Shown here: piece by piece, positions 24,400 to 32,496 of the stretch | How the letters are laid out: every line of letters starts with the position of its first letter | Position numbering within the stretch: the stretch's first letter is position 1 | From: Pseudomonas putida | GTDB taxonomy: Bacteria > Pseudomonadota > Gammaproteobacteria > Pseudomonadales > Pseudomonadaceae | Direction of reading: 5' to 3' | Assembly (NCBI RefSeq): GCF_028682175.1 | Contig: NZ_JANHKS010000002.1 | Span: forward strand, 62,001-126,000 | DNA length: 64,000 bases | Position numbers and translations under genes: made by a program | The notes under the pieces: model-generated | Told to the model about the DNA's origin: nothing | Seen by the model: the letters and a program-made list of their open reading frames with translations, nothing else | Databases searched by the model: none

Positions 24400-24930
24400 A
24401 TGGAAAAGCGCGATCAACTGATTGAGCTGTGCATCGAGTTTCTGGCAACGATAAAAGACAAGACCGCAAGCGCCGATATCGAAAAATGGCTCAACCGTCA
24501 TTACGGCCCGGACAGCGAGACCTATCGACGCATCGCTGACCTGGTCATCGAAGGCGTCGCCGAGGGCTGGGCGGCCAACATCGAAATCGCAGGGCCCCAT
24601 TATCGCCGCAGTCGACTCTGTGAACCTTGTGCTGAAACCTTCTATTTCAGCATCACGGCGGTGTACATGGACAGCAAAGGCTTCGAACTGGACAACACCC
24701 AGCGCACCTTCCGTGGCGACTACCACAGCCACCCCTATGGCGAGCTGAACATGGTCATTCCCCTGGACAAGGACGCGGTGCTGGCCGGGCCGCTGGGCTG
24801 GCAAGGCGCTGGCTGGACGGCACCGTCGCCAGGCAGCCACCACTACCCGGAGGTCAAGAACGGCGCCTTGATCGCCTTCTTCTTCCTGCCTGCAGGCCGC
24901 ATTTCCTATGACATCAAGGCGCAAGGCTGA
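24400..24930 (+). CDS. pnbB: 4-hydroxylaminobenzoate lyase-like protein (PnbB/DUF4863)
   Basis: The 176-residue protein has a conserved N-terminal helical part (WLNRHYGPDSETYRRIADLV, then EGVAEGWAANIEIAG). A cupin-like C-terminal half follows (YHSHPYGELNMVIPLD, GPLGWQGAGWTAPSPGSHHYPEV, ALIAFFFLPAGRISYDI). I recognise this as the PnbB/DUF4863 family, whose studied member converts 4-hydroxylaminobenzoate to protocatechuate and ammonia during 4-nitrobenzoate degradation. His residues in HSH and SHH could bind a metal. GAGGA precedes the ATG. The gene overlaps the next one by 23 bases. The family call is from memory of its pattern; the substrate is inferred. Confidence 0.78.
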   Translation: MEKRDQLIELCIEFLATIKDKTASADIEKWLNRHYGPDSETYRRIADLVIEGVAEGWAANIEIAGPHYRRSRLCEPCAETFYFSITAVYMDSKGFELDNTQRTFRGDYHSHPYGELNMVIPLDKDAVLAGPLGWQGAGWTAPSPGSHHYPEVKNGALIAFFFLPAGRISYDIKAQG

Positions 24931-25396
24931 GCCCGTCCCGGGGCTGGACGCGATCTGCGCCGACTGGTTGCTGGACCGAGGATCGCTGACCCGCCGGCTG
25001 GTTGAAATCGCCGGCCCGTCCTTCGCCGTCGTCACCTTGCGCGAGGAGCCCGGGACGTTGTCGGCAGACGAATGCCAACTGCTGGGCCAGCCACGGGGTG
25101 CAGCAGGCTGGATCCGCGAGGTTCACCTGACGGGTTTGGGCCAGCCTCTGATCTTCGCCCGCTCAGTGATGGTTGCCGCCAACGGCAGCGAGGACGCAGC
25201 GGCCCCGTTACAACGGGGCAGTGTCCCACTGGGGCAACTGCTGTTCGGCGATACACCCTGGTCACGCAGCGAAATACACCTGTGCCGCGCGCCAGAAAAC
25301 CATTGGCAACGACACTCCATATTCAGCCGCAAACACCAACACATCCTGGTTCAGGAAGTTTTCCTGCCCGCACTATGGGAGGTGCTCAACCGATAA
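24908..25396 (+). CDS. Chorismate lyase (UbiC)-like protein
   Basis: The 162-residue protein resembles UbiC: DWLLDRGSLTRRL near the start, WIREVHL, PLIFARSV, then PLGQLLFG and a final ILVQEVFLP. The three catalytic/ligand residues of E. coli UbiC (Arg76, Arg91, Glu155) have counterparts at Arg70, Arg85 and Glu150, so conversion of chorismate to 4-hydroxybenzoate and pyruvate is plausible. Its start overlaps the end of the PnbB-like gene by 23 bases, implying coupled translation. A UbiC-like gene inside a catabolic cluster, away from ubiA, is unusual and suggests local supply of 4-hydroxybenzoate or a related use. Confidence 0.78.
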   Translation: MTSRRKAEPVPGLDAICADWLLDRGSLTRRLVEIAGPSFAVVTLREEPGTLSADECQLLGQPRGAAGWIREVHLTGLGQPLIFARSVMVAANGSEDAAAPLQRGSVPLGQLLFGDTPWSRSEIHLCRAPENHWQRHSIFSRKHQHILVQEVFLPALWEVLNR

Positions 25397-25444
25397 ACAA
25401 CTTCGTTGCACTGCCAACTTCAATAACAACAATAAGGTACTTTC

Positions 25445-26347
25445 ATGCACACTTCCCAATGCGCGTGCAGGCCTGGCCTGCGCGCCGGCTTTACCCTTTC
25501 TCTGGCTCTGGGCGCTGTGTGCGCCAACAACGCCTACGCCGTCGATGCATCCCCTGGTGCCTATATCCCGATCCCTGCCGGAAGTAATCTGGCCTTGCTC
25601 TATCTGGGCGGTGGCAAGGCCGGCGAGTTTCAACCGGAGCACGGCCACGCGGTCAGCAAGGGCACGGAGCTGAAAACCCGCATGGGCCTGGTCAGGCTGT
25701 TTCATATGTTCGAGGTCGCACAACACCGCGTACAGCTTCAGTTCGGGTTGCCCTTCGGCAGCCAGGACCTGACCTTCAACGGCCGGAAAATCGGCCATGA
25801 GAGCGGCTTGTCCGACCCCTACATCGCGGCAACCTTCTGGCCGATCGACGACCCCGAGCACAAGCGCTACCTGTCCTTTACCGGATACATGCTGTTTCCC
25901 ACAGGCGCCTATGACAGCAAGCAGTCATTGAACATGGGCAACAACCGTTACGCTCACGCCGTCGTGGCGGCTTACTCCCAGGCCTGGGGCCCATGGCGGC
26001 TGGAGCTCAACCAGGATGTGACCTGGTACGGCGACAATAACCAGTCCGGCGCCGACAATCGCCGTCTCAAGCAGGACCCGACGTTCAACTTCCAGCCGTG
26101 GGTGAGCTACAGCTTCGACAACAAAGTCACCACATCGCTGGGGATTGCACGCACCTGGGGCGGAGAGTCGACGCTTGACGGCGAACCCACCGGCCGACGC
26201 ACCGACTATCTGCGCGCCCGTGCGGGAATCGGCTATTGGTTGCGCAAGAATATTCATCTGTACACCGAGATCAACCGTGATCTGGAAGTGCGTGGTGGTT
26301 ACAAGTTCGACTACACCGGTTTCGTGCGTCTAGGCGTGCTGTTTTAA
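25445..26347 (+). CDS. Outer-membrane channel of the phenol-degradation MetA type
   Basis: The 300-residue protein has a signal peptide (CANNAYA cleavage region) and a C-terminal Phe after alternating beta-strands (for example YKFDYTGFVRLGVLF), as in outer-membrane beta-barrels. The layout matches the Phenol_MetA_deg family, found beside aromatic degradation genes and thought to carry hydrophobic aromatics across the outer membrane. It follows the lyase/UbiC-like pair by 48 bp and is probably in the same operon, with a strong hairpin just after its stop. Confidence 0.85.
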   Translation: MHTSQCACRPGLRAGFTLSLALGAVCANNAYAVDASPGAYIPIPAGSNLALLYLGGGKAGEFQPEHGHAVSKGTELKTRMGLVRLFHMFEVAQHRVQLQFGLPFGSQDLTFNGRKIGHESGLSDPYIAATFWPIDDPEHKRYLSFTGYMLFPTGAYDSKQSLNMGNNRYAHAVVAAYSQAWGPWRLELNQDVTWYGDNNQSGADNRRLKQDPTFNFQPWVSYSFDNKVTTSLGIARTWGGESTLDGEPTGRRTDYLRARAGIGYWLRKNIHLYTEINRDLEVRGGYKFDYTGFVRLGVLF

Positions 26348-26352
26348 GTGAG

Positions 26353-26377
26353 GGCGGCGCCCGGCACGGGCGCCGCC
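26353..26377 (+). terminator. Terminator hairpin after the porin gene
   Basis: GGCGGCGCCC (26353-26362) pairs perfectly with GGGCGCCGCC (26368-26377) over a 5-base loop, starting 5 bases after the stop codon. The T-run is missing, but the stem is ten G:C-rich pairs. Confidence 0.65.
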
Positions 26378-26407
26378 ATCCCCTCAATACGTATCTGCGT
26401 CCAGACC

Positions 26408-26437
26408 ATAAAAAGCCGCCAGATTCATCTGACGGCT
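26408..26437 (-). terminator. Rho-independent terminator of the aromatic-acid MFS gene
   Basis: On the minus strand AGCCGTCAGA, a short loop and TCTGGCGGCT form a stem with one mismatch, followed by TTTTTATGG. It begins 19 bases after the MFS stop, so it is placed correctly to end that transcript. Confidence 0.8.
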
Positions 26438-26456
26438 CTCTCAAATCAACCCTCTT

Positions 26457-27788
26457 TCAAGCATTCAAGTCGTGCAGCTGAACCAGCCCCGGCCCCCGGT
26501 CGCGGCGCTCGATGACCGCCGCCACCGCCAGAAACCCAATTACCCCCGGCACCGCACACAACACGAAATTGAGTTGCAGTGACAGGTTCATGCTCAGCAT
26601 CAATCCACCTAGCGCAGGTCCCGCAATCCCGCCCAGGCGCCCCATCGCCGAGCACCAGCTGATGCCGGTTGCCCGAATATCGGTGGGGTATTGCTGCGCC
26701 GCAAATCCGTGAATCACCGCCAGGCTGCCGAGCGTCGCTGCCCCTGCAATCAGCAGCACGACGTAGAGCATCACCGGGCCCGGCTTGAGCCCCAGCACCC
26801 CAAGGGAAATCACTGACAGCAGCAACAGAATCAACAACGTCGGCTTGGCTCCCCAACGGTCGGCCAGCCAGCCTCCGCCCAGCGCCCCCACTGTCGCGCC
26901 CAGGTTCATGGTGACGAGAAATTTCAGCCCGGACACCAAAGGGTATCCGCCCGCGACCATGATCTTCGGCAACCAGGTATTGAGGCCATAGACCATCAGC
27001 AGGCACATGGCGAAGCCGATCCACAGCGCCAACGTACGCAGCCCGCGGCCCTCGGTGAACAAGCCCTGGACGCTACCGCCCACCTGCGGGGCATCCACGA
27101 CCGGCCAGCGCACACTCGCTACGTCCAGGGACGGCTTGATCCGGCGCAACAGCGCAATTGCCGAAGCCTTGTCGCGCCTGACCAGATAAGGCAGCGATTC
27201 GGGCAGGTAACCGTACATCCAGGGCAACGTCAGCAGCGGCAGGCCCGCGATGATGAAGGTCGAACGCCATCCGAACCGAGCCAGCACCAGCAGCGCCACC
27301 AACGCCGACAGCAGCGCGCCCAAGGAATAGCAGCCCAGCATGATGGTGGTCATGATGTTGCGACGGGCCCTGGGCGCCATGTCGTTGATGAGTGCGACGA
27401 TATTGGGGATGGTTCCACCCAGTCCGATGCCAGTCACGAACCGCAGCACCGCGAAGCTCCAGGCATCCCACGCGAAGGCGTTGGCAAGCGCTGTCAGGCT
27501 GCCCAGGCCAATCGCGACCAGGATGACCTTGCGCCGCCCGAAACGGTCAGCCAGCGGGCCGAGGGTCAACGCACCGAACATCATTCCGAACAGTGCGGCA
27601 CTTCCCATCCAGCCTGCCTGCACGGCGGGTAGAGACCATTGTTCCATCAGGTGAGGCACGACCGATCCGTAAATGACCAGGTCATAGCCGTCAAACAGCA
27701 TGATGAAAGAACACCAGAACAGCAGACCGTAATGGAACCGGTTCACTGGCGCCGTTGCAGCGACTTCAAGTGCGTCGTGATGTGCCAT
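26457..27788 (-). CDS. MFS transporter, aromatic acid:H+ symporter (AAHS) family
   Basis: The 443-residue carrier has 12 transmembrane segments and the AAHS signature in helix 1, MLFDGYDLVIYG (the essential D-G-x-D pattern). The loop after helix 2 carries the MFS motif GPLADRFGRRKV. Such carriers (PcaK, BenK, MhpT types) import benzoates with a proton. It converges with the porin gene, and terminators for both lie between. It is likely the inner-membrane step for the aromatic acid processed by the lyase and nitroreductases. The gene after it in the same direction is upstream: an HD protein 104 bp away. Confidence 0.88.
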   Translation of the reverse strand: MAHHDALEVAATAPVNRFHYGLLFWCSFIMLFDGYDLVIYGSVVPHLMEQWSLPAVQAGWMGSAALFGMMFGALTLGPLADRFGRRKVILVAIGLGSLTALANAFAWDAWSFAVLRFVTGIGLGGTIPNIVALINDMAPRARRNIMTTIMLGCYSLGALLSALVALLVLARFGWRSTFIIAGLPLLTLPWMYGYLPESLPYLVRRDKASAIALLRRIKPSLDVASVRWPVVDAPQVGGSVQGLFTEGRGLRTLALWIGFAMCLLMVYGLNTWLPKIMVAGGYPLVSGLKFLVTMNLGATVGALGGGWLADRWGAKPTLLILLLLSVISLGVLGLKPGPVMLYVVLLIAGAATLGSLAVIHGFAAQQYPTDIRATGISWCSAMGRLGGIAGPALGGLMLSMNLSLQLNFVLCAVPGVIGFLAVAAVIERRDRGPGLVQLHDLNA

Positions 27789-27891
27789 GGAAAAAATCTC
27801 TTATTGTTGTAGGAATACAGCCAAAACCCGGCAGTGCCGCGCGAACTCGCGCCAGCACCGGTAGGCAATCAAAGAGTTGCGGACGATCTGG

Positions 27892-28560
27892 TTACTTCGT
27901 CCAGTGAGAGCACAGCATCAGGCTGCAAAGATTGACCCGTTGAAAGTCCGGATTCTTGTAGGCAAGGAAGTCATCGTTGAAGGTGCCAAAGGTGGTCGCA
28001 GGCCGGAGTTTCATGCCGTCGTAGAACACATCGATCATCTGCTGCGCAAAATCGGCCTCACGGGGAAACACATCCAGAACGGCGGCGCGCTCCTCATCCG
28101 TGAAGCGTTCGAAACCGCGCCCTGCCACATCCATACCCGCCCCTGCCTGCGTCAGCGCGATCTCCGGGCCCATGTGTTCCGCAATGCCGGGAGTGGTGTG
28201 CAACGCAACGGCATTCCAGACCTTCTCGGTATCGGCTGCAGAGATGCCATGCCCGCGCAGGAAGTCACGAGCGGCATTGGCGCCATCCACTTCAAAACGC
28301 AGGTCGCTGTTGTGGTAAGGCTGGGTCAATCCCACGTCATGGAACATGGCCGCTGCGTAAAGCAGCTCCGGGTCGAAATTCAACTGCCTTTGCACGCCCA
28401 GCCTGGCGCCCCAGCAGTAGACGCGACACGAGTGCCTGAACAGCAGCTCACTCTCACAATCGCAAACATATTGCGTGATCTCGCGCGCCAGTGAGCTGTC
28501 GGGAATCTTGATACCCAGGCCAGCTAACCGGCCAGTATCCGAGTGTCGGTTGAAAGTCAT
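27892..28560 (-). CDS. HD-domain hydrolase, cyanamide hydratase-like
   Basis: The 222-residue protein carries the HD metal-binding pattern: RHSCRVYCWGARLG, then AAAMFHDVGLTQPYHNSDLRFEVDGANAARDFL, then VWNAVALHTTPGI. This spread of His/Asp residues matches the cyanamide hydratase (Ddi2-like) branch of HD proteins rather than HD-GYP phosphodiesterases. The substrate could be a nitrile-like or amide compound but is unknown. ATG 28560 is used; upstream frame to 28638 overlaps the palindromic promoter region. Transcribed toward the MFS gene and divergent from the second nitroreductase. Confidence 0.8.
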   Translation of the reverse strand: MTFNRHSDTGRLAGLGIKIPDSSLAREITQYVCDCESELLFRHSCRVYCWGARLGVQRQLNFDPELLYAAAMFHDVGLTQPYHNSDLRFEVDGANAARDFLRGHGISAADTEKVWNAVALHTTPGIAEHMGPEIALTQAGAGMDVAGRGFERFTDEERAAVLDVFPREADFAQQMIDVFYDGMKLRPATTFGTFNDDFLAYKNPDFQRVNLCSLMLCSHWTK

Positions 28561-28667
28561 AAGTGATGCTTCCGCACGTAAGAATGAAATAGGCAAGTTA
28601 TTGCGTGCCGAGAGCATTCTTACGGGGTGGGTTGGCAAACAAGAAGTGCAATTTCAGCAACACCGCA

Positions 28668-28682
28668 ATGCACGATGTGCAT
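28668..28682. promoter_or_regulatory. Perfect dyad, copy 1 (candidate operator)
   Basis: ATGCACGATGTGCAT has perfect 6-bp arms around GAT. An identical copy starts 45 bp further on, both within the divergent HD/nitroreductase promoter region. Even spacing and identity point to a regulator binding two sites. Confidence 0.65.
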
Positions 28683-28712
28683 ACATCGCGCAGGCGAAGC
28701 ACATATGCGCAC

Positions 28713-28727
28713 ATGCACGATGTGCAT
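28713..28727. promoter_or_regulatory. Perfect dyad, copy 2 (candidate operator)
   Basis: Second identical ATGCACGATGTGCAT, 45 bp start-to-start from the first and about 90 bp before the nitroreductase start. A looser GCACATATGCGC palindrome lies between the two copies. The regulator is not identified. Confidence 0.65.
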
Positions 28728-28815
28728 TTTCAGAGTGTAGAAAGTTCACTTCTGGACATCATCCGCGCAGCGTAGGTTGGCGGCACAGAAATCATCAACC
28801 AGTCGGATCTGAACC

Positions 28816-29523
28816 ATGACAAACCATCCCGCGCCTGCGACGAATGAAGTGTCCGAAGTCGAGCGGATCATGAAGAGTCGTTTTGCCAACCGCTTCTATG
28901 TAGATCGTGCAGTCGACGTTGAGACCATTCGAGGCATTCTCGATGCGGCACGCTACGCAGGCACCGGCGCAAACGTGCAGCCATGGCGGGCCTACGTCAC
29001 CACCGGCGCGGTGAAAGACGCGCTGACCGCAGCCCTCAGCGACGTGCACGCCACCGCTCCAGGCGCCCATCGGTCCGAGTTCAGCTACTTTCCGGATCCA
29101 CTGCCGGAGCCCTTTGCCTCCCGCCGACGCGAATTCGGCTCGCTCTTCTACGGCTCTTTGAACATTGCCGCCGATGACGTTGCCGCACGGGCGGAGCAGA
29201 CCACCCGCAACTGCCGTTTTTTCGATGCTCCGGTTGCCTTGATCTTCACCATCGACCGCCGCCTGGAGAAAGGCAGCTGGCTGGACCTGGGCATGTTCAT
29301 CCAGAACATCATGCTCGCGGCCAAGGCCCGAGGCCTGGATACCTGCACCCAGGAATTTCTCTCGCGCTACCACCTGGTGATCCGCGATCACCTGCCCCTG
29401 GCTGCCGAGGAAATGGTGGTTTGCAGCATGGCGATTGGCTTTGGCGATCCGCAATGGGCACAGCAGCGTCCACAGATGCCCAAGGCACCGATTGAAGCCT
29501 TCGCTTCGCTGCATGGTTTCTGA
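28816..29523 (+). CDS. Nitroreductase-family oxidoreductase (nitrobenzoate reductase-like), second copy
   Basis: The 235-residue protein has the same block order as the gene at 21.8 kb: MKSRFANRFYVDRAV, ARYAGTGANVQPWRAYVTTG, FFDAPVALIFTID, and ARGLDTCTQEFLS. The last two blocks closely resemble nitrobenzoate-reductase-type enzymes, which use FMN and NAD(P)H to form aryl hydroxylamines. It lies directly after the double-dyad promoter region and 46 bp before an MBL hydrolase gene on the same strand. Substrate is inferred from the PnbB-like gene nearby; quinone or other nitro substrates are possible. Confidence 0.83.
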   Translation: MTNHPAPATNEVSEVERIMKSRFANRFYVDRAVDVETIRGILDAARYAGTGANVQPWRAYVTTGAVKDALTAALSDVHATAPGAHRSEFSYFPDPLPEPFASRRREFGSLFYGSLNIAADDVAARAEQTTRNCRFFDAPVALIFTIDRRLEKGSWLDLGMFIQNIMLAAKARGLDTCTQEFLSRYHLVIRDHLPLAAEEMVVCSMAIGFGDPQWAQQRPQMPKAPIEAFASLHGF

Positions 29524-29569
29524 GCACCAAACGACCGCGTACTTCTCACCCGTAATCGAGCAAAACGAC

Positions 29570-30553
29570 ATGAACTCTCTTCAAGGGCACGCGCTGAAGC
29601 GGTGCTTCCGCTTACCCATGACAGCACTGATCGCCGCTACCTGCCTCTGCACTTCGAACCTGACCCACGCCGATGAACAGTCGGCTCCCGACGACTACTT
29701 TCATACCGGCGCCGGCAATCATTATCTGCATCGAGCGGATGGCGCCATCGTCACCGAAACCCTGCGCGATGGCATCAGTGTGCTGGAAGGTTCAGGCGCC
29801 AATATCGTGGTGCTGTCCGGCAAACAGGGCAAGTTCCTGGTCGACGCGGGTATCAGCAAATCCGCTGACAAGGTCAAGGCCGCGTTGCTCCAGATCAGTC
29901 CTGCACCGGTCAAGTACGTGGTCAATACCCACTGGCATTGGGACCACGTCGACGGCAATGCCGCAATGCATGCCGCTGGTGCGACCATCGTGGCGCAGGC
30001 CAACACCCTGCATCACCTGTCGAGCACCACCCACGTCAACGACTGGAACTGGACCTTCGAGCCTGTTCCGCTTGGGGCACGCCCGACACTGCTGGTCGAT
30101 GACCTGAAGGAGTTCACGTTCGCCGGCAGTAAGATCAAGGTCGAGCACTTCGGCCCCGGACATACGGACGGCGACCTGTGGGTCTATTTCGAAAAAGCCG
30201 ATGTCCTGGCGATGGGCGACACCTTCTGGAATGCGGGTTATCCATTTATCGATAACGACGACGGAGGCAGCATCGACGCCGCCATCCAGTGGGCGAACAA
30301 GGCCATCGAACGTACCACTGCGCACACCATCGTGATTCCCGGCCATGGCCCGGTGGGTACCCGCGCGCAAGTGATCGAGTTTCGCGACATGCTGGTACAG
30401 GTGCGCGATAACGTCGCTGAACTCAAACACCAGGGCAAATCACTGGATGAGGTGATCGCTGCGAAACCCACTGCAACCTTTGACCAGAAATGGGGCCATT
30501 TCGTGATCGGGCCGGATCACTTCGTCAAGCTGGTGTACGCCGGGCTCAAGTGA
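29570..30553 (+). CDS. Periplasmic MBL-fold metallo-hydrolase
   Basis: The 327-residue protein has a signal peptide (ALIAATCLCTSNLTHA) and the metallo-beta-lactamase metal motif HWHWDH at residues 121-126. Later metal ligands lie in FGPGHTDGDLWVYF and in IPGHGPVG. It is therefore an exported zinc hydrolase, acting in the periplasm on an ester, lactone or thioester; it lacks features that would make it a clear beta-lactamase. It follows the nitroreductase by 46 bp and overlaps the end of the convergent LysR gene by 8 bp. Confidence 0.85.
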   Translation: MNSLQGHALKRCFRLPMTALIAATCLCTSNLTHADEQSAPDDYFHTGAGNHYLHRADGAIVTETLRDGISVLEGSGANIVVLSGKQGKFLVDAGISKSADKVKAALLQISPAPVKYVVNTHWHWDHVDGNAAMHAAGATIVAQANTLHHLSSTTHVNDWNWTFEPVPLGARPTLLVDDLKEFTFAGSKIKVEHFGPGHTDGDLWVYFEKADVLAMGDTFWNAGYPFIDNDDGGSIDAAIQWANKAIERTTAHTIVIPGHGPVGTRAQVIEFRDMLVQVRDNVAELKHQGKSLDEVIAAKPTATFDQKWGHFVIGPDHFVKLVYAGLK

Positions 30554-31430
30554 TGCACTGCTCGCTCATTGAAACGATCCACTCATGCAGTTGCTGAGCG
30601 CCGGGGCTGAGGGTTTTCTCTTTGCCGTGAACCAGATAGTACCCCTTGCCCGTGCGCAGCGGCTGGGTGAACACCTGCACCAGCCGGCCCTGTTCCAGAT
30701 CATCTTCCACCAACCAGGGGCTGGTCAGTACCAGCCCTTGTCCGCGCCGGGCGGCGTCGATGGCCAGCTCCGACTGGTCAAAGCGCAGGCCGCTTTTCTT
30801 GCCGTTCGATTCGACCCCTGCATCCGCCAGCCAGCGCGACCAGTTGGCGTGTGAGGTGATGTGCAGCAGCGTTGCCTGTTGCACATCCTCAACCCCGCGC
30901 AGCGGCAGGCGATCACGGTACTGCGGGCTGCAAAAGACGCTCACCTCATCGCGCAGCAACAGCGATGCGTGCAGCGTGTCCGTCTTGCCGTCAAAGTGTC
31001 GAACCGCCAGATCGTAGGGGCCGCTCACGACATCGACGGCCTTCTCTGCGGCATTGATCCGCAGCTGCAAATCAGGCAGTGCCTGGGTGAGATCGGCCAT
31101 GCGCCGGGCGAACCAGGTGTTGGCAAACGCAGGCGGCATGGAGAGCGACACCTGCAGGGCGCCTCTGCCCTGCAGCGATGCGCTGGCTTCATCGATCTGC
31201 TCCAGCGCCGGCCTGACTTGCTGCCAGTAGCGCAGTGCCTCTTCGGTCGGTTGCAGCTTGCGCACGCTGCGCACGAACAACGGAATGCCCAGCCATTGCT
31301 CCAGCTTGCGAAGTTGCTGGCCTATGGCGCCAGGGGTGACGAAGAGCACTTCAGCGGCCAGTGTGGCGCTGCCCGTGCGCATCACGGCATCGAAACAGGC
31401 GATGGCCTTCAGGGGAGTATCCGCGCGCAT
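30546..31430 (-). CDS. LysR-family regulator, GcvA-like
   Basis: The 294-residue protein begins MRADTPLKAIACFDAVMRTG, with an HTH written AEVLFVTPGAIGQQLRKLE and a wing ending PLFVRS, the GcvA/AmpR style. It is divergent from a DMT carrier (about 90 bp away) and converges on the MBL hydrolase, so the DMT gene is its likeliest target. The start is uncertain between 31430 (GGAAGAG upstream) and 31451 (no ribosome site). Confidence 0.85.
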   Translation of the reverse strand: MRADTPLKAIACFDAVMRTGSATLAAEVLFVTPGAIGQQLRKLEQWLGIPLFVRSVRKLQPTEEALRYWQQVRPALEQIDEASASLQGRGALQVSLSMPPAFANTWFARRMADLTQALPDLQLRINAAEKAVDVVSGPYDLAVRHFDGKTDTLHASLLLRDEVSVFCSPQYRDRLPLRGVEDVQQATLLHITSHANWSRWLADAGVESNGKKSGLRFDQSELAIDAARRGQGLVLTSPWLVEDDLEQGRLVQVFTQPLRTGKGYYLVHGKEKTLSPGAQQLHEWIVSMSEQCIT

Positions 31431-31521
31431 GATGCAGTTTTTCTCTTCCATAGCGTCAAGACAGATGATTTGTAACGCGCCTGCGTAGCCGAGACAATGG
31501 ATTATCGAGAATTGACAGAGA

Positions 31522-32487
31522 ATGAGTGTGCACGTGAGAAAACCAGTGGATGGCCCGGCGATGCTGATCATGACCCTGCTGTGCCTGGCCTGGGGCGCGC
31601 AACAGGTCGCCATCAAGGCCATTGCCGGCGATGTGGACCCGATGATGCAGGTGGGCTTGCGCTCGGCGATTGCGGCAGGTCTGGTCTGGCTCGTCGGCCG
31701 AAAAATCGTGGGTGAAGCCTGGTTGCCGGGGCTCTGGTGTCGCTCCGGCCTGATCGTCGGGCTGCTGTTCGCCGCAGAGTTTCTGTTCATTGCCGAAGGT
31801 CTGTTGCGCACGACAGCGTCGCACATGGCAGTTTTTCTCTACACGGCGCCGCTGTTCGCCGCCATCGGGCTGCACATCCGCTTGCCTGACGAACGCCTCG
31901 GGCCTCGACAATGGCTGGGTATCGCGCTGGCGTTCATCGGCATCGCCATCACCTTTCTTGCACCACGGGGTGACACACAAGACGCCGCCCCGCTATTACA
32001 AGGCTTGCTGGGCGATGCGATGGGGTTGTGCGCAGGCGCGGCCTGGGGCATGACCACAGTGGCCGTACGCACCAGCAAGCTCAGCGAAGCCCCGGCCACG
32101 CAGACCCTGTACTACCAGCTCATGGGCGCATCGTTGGTGTTGCTGCCCGTTGCATTCATCACGGGCAAGGCCGGCATGGTGCTTAACGGGGTAGCCTGGG
32201 CGAGCCTGGTGTTTCAGACACTGGTGGTAGCGTTTGCCAGTTACCTGATCTGGTTCTGGATGCTCAGGCGCTATCTGGCCGCGCGCCTTGGGGTGATGGC
32301 GTTCATGACGCCGCTGTTCGGGGTGCTGATCGGCATGTGGCTGCTGGATGAGACCACCAGCGACGGTTTTATCCTGGGTGCGGTGCTTTCATTGGTCGGG
32401 CTGCTGGTGGTCAACATCAAGTCGGCCCGTGAGCATCGCTCGCCAGCACGCTGCAATGACTACGCTCTCGACAAACAATCAGAATGA
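31522..32487 (+). CDS. EamA/DMT-family transporter
   Basis: The 321-residue membrane protein contains ten hydrophobic segments in two EamA repeats, with LCLAWGAQQVAIKAIAGDV in helix 1 and AAWGMTTVAVRTSKLSEAP opening the second half. DMT/EamA proteins typically export amino acids or metabolites. Divergent from the GcvA-like LysR regulator, which probably controls it, and 9 bp before a DUF1330 gene, suggesting a two-gene operon. Confidence 0.85.
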   Translation: MSVHVRKPVDGPAMLIMTLLCLAWGAQQVAIKAIAGDVDPMMQVGLRSAIAAGLVWLVGRKIVGEAWLPGLWCRSGLIVGLLFAAEFLFIAEGLLRTTASHMAVFLYTAPLFAAIGLHIRLPDERLGPRQWLGIALAFIGIAITFLAPRGDTQDAAPLLQGLLGDAMGLCAGAAWGMTTVAVRTSKLSEAPATQTLYYQLMGASLVLLPVAFITGKAGMVLNGVAWASLVFQTLVVAFASYLIWFWMLRRYLAARLGVMAFMTPLFGVLIGMWLLDETTSDGFILGAVLSLVGLLVVNIKSAREHRSPARCNDYALDKQSE

Positions 32488-32496
32488 GGACACTCG

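Noticed and set aside
30546-31826. A longer LysR start reaching back to 31826
   Set aside because: The extra N-terminal part would overlap the divergent DMT gene and lacks family likeness; the normal LysR start at 31430 fits.
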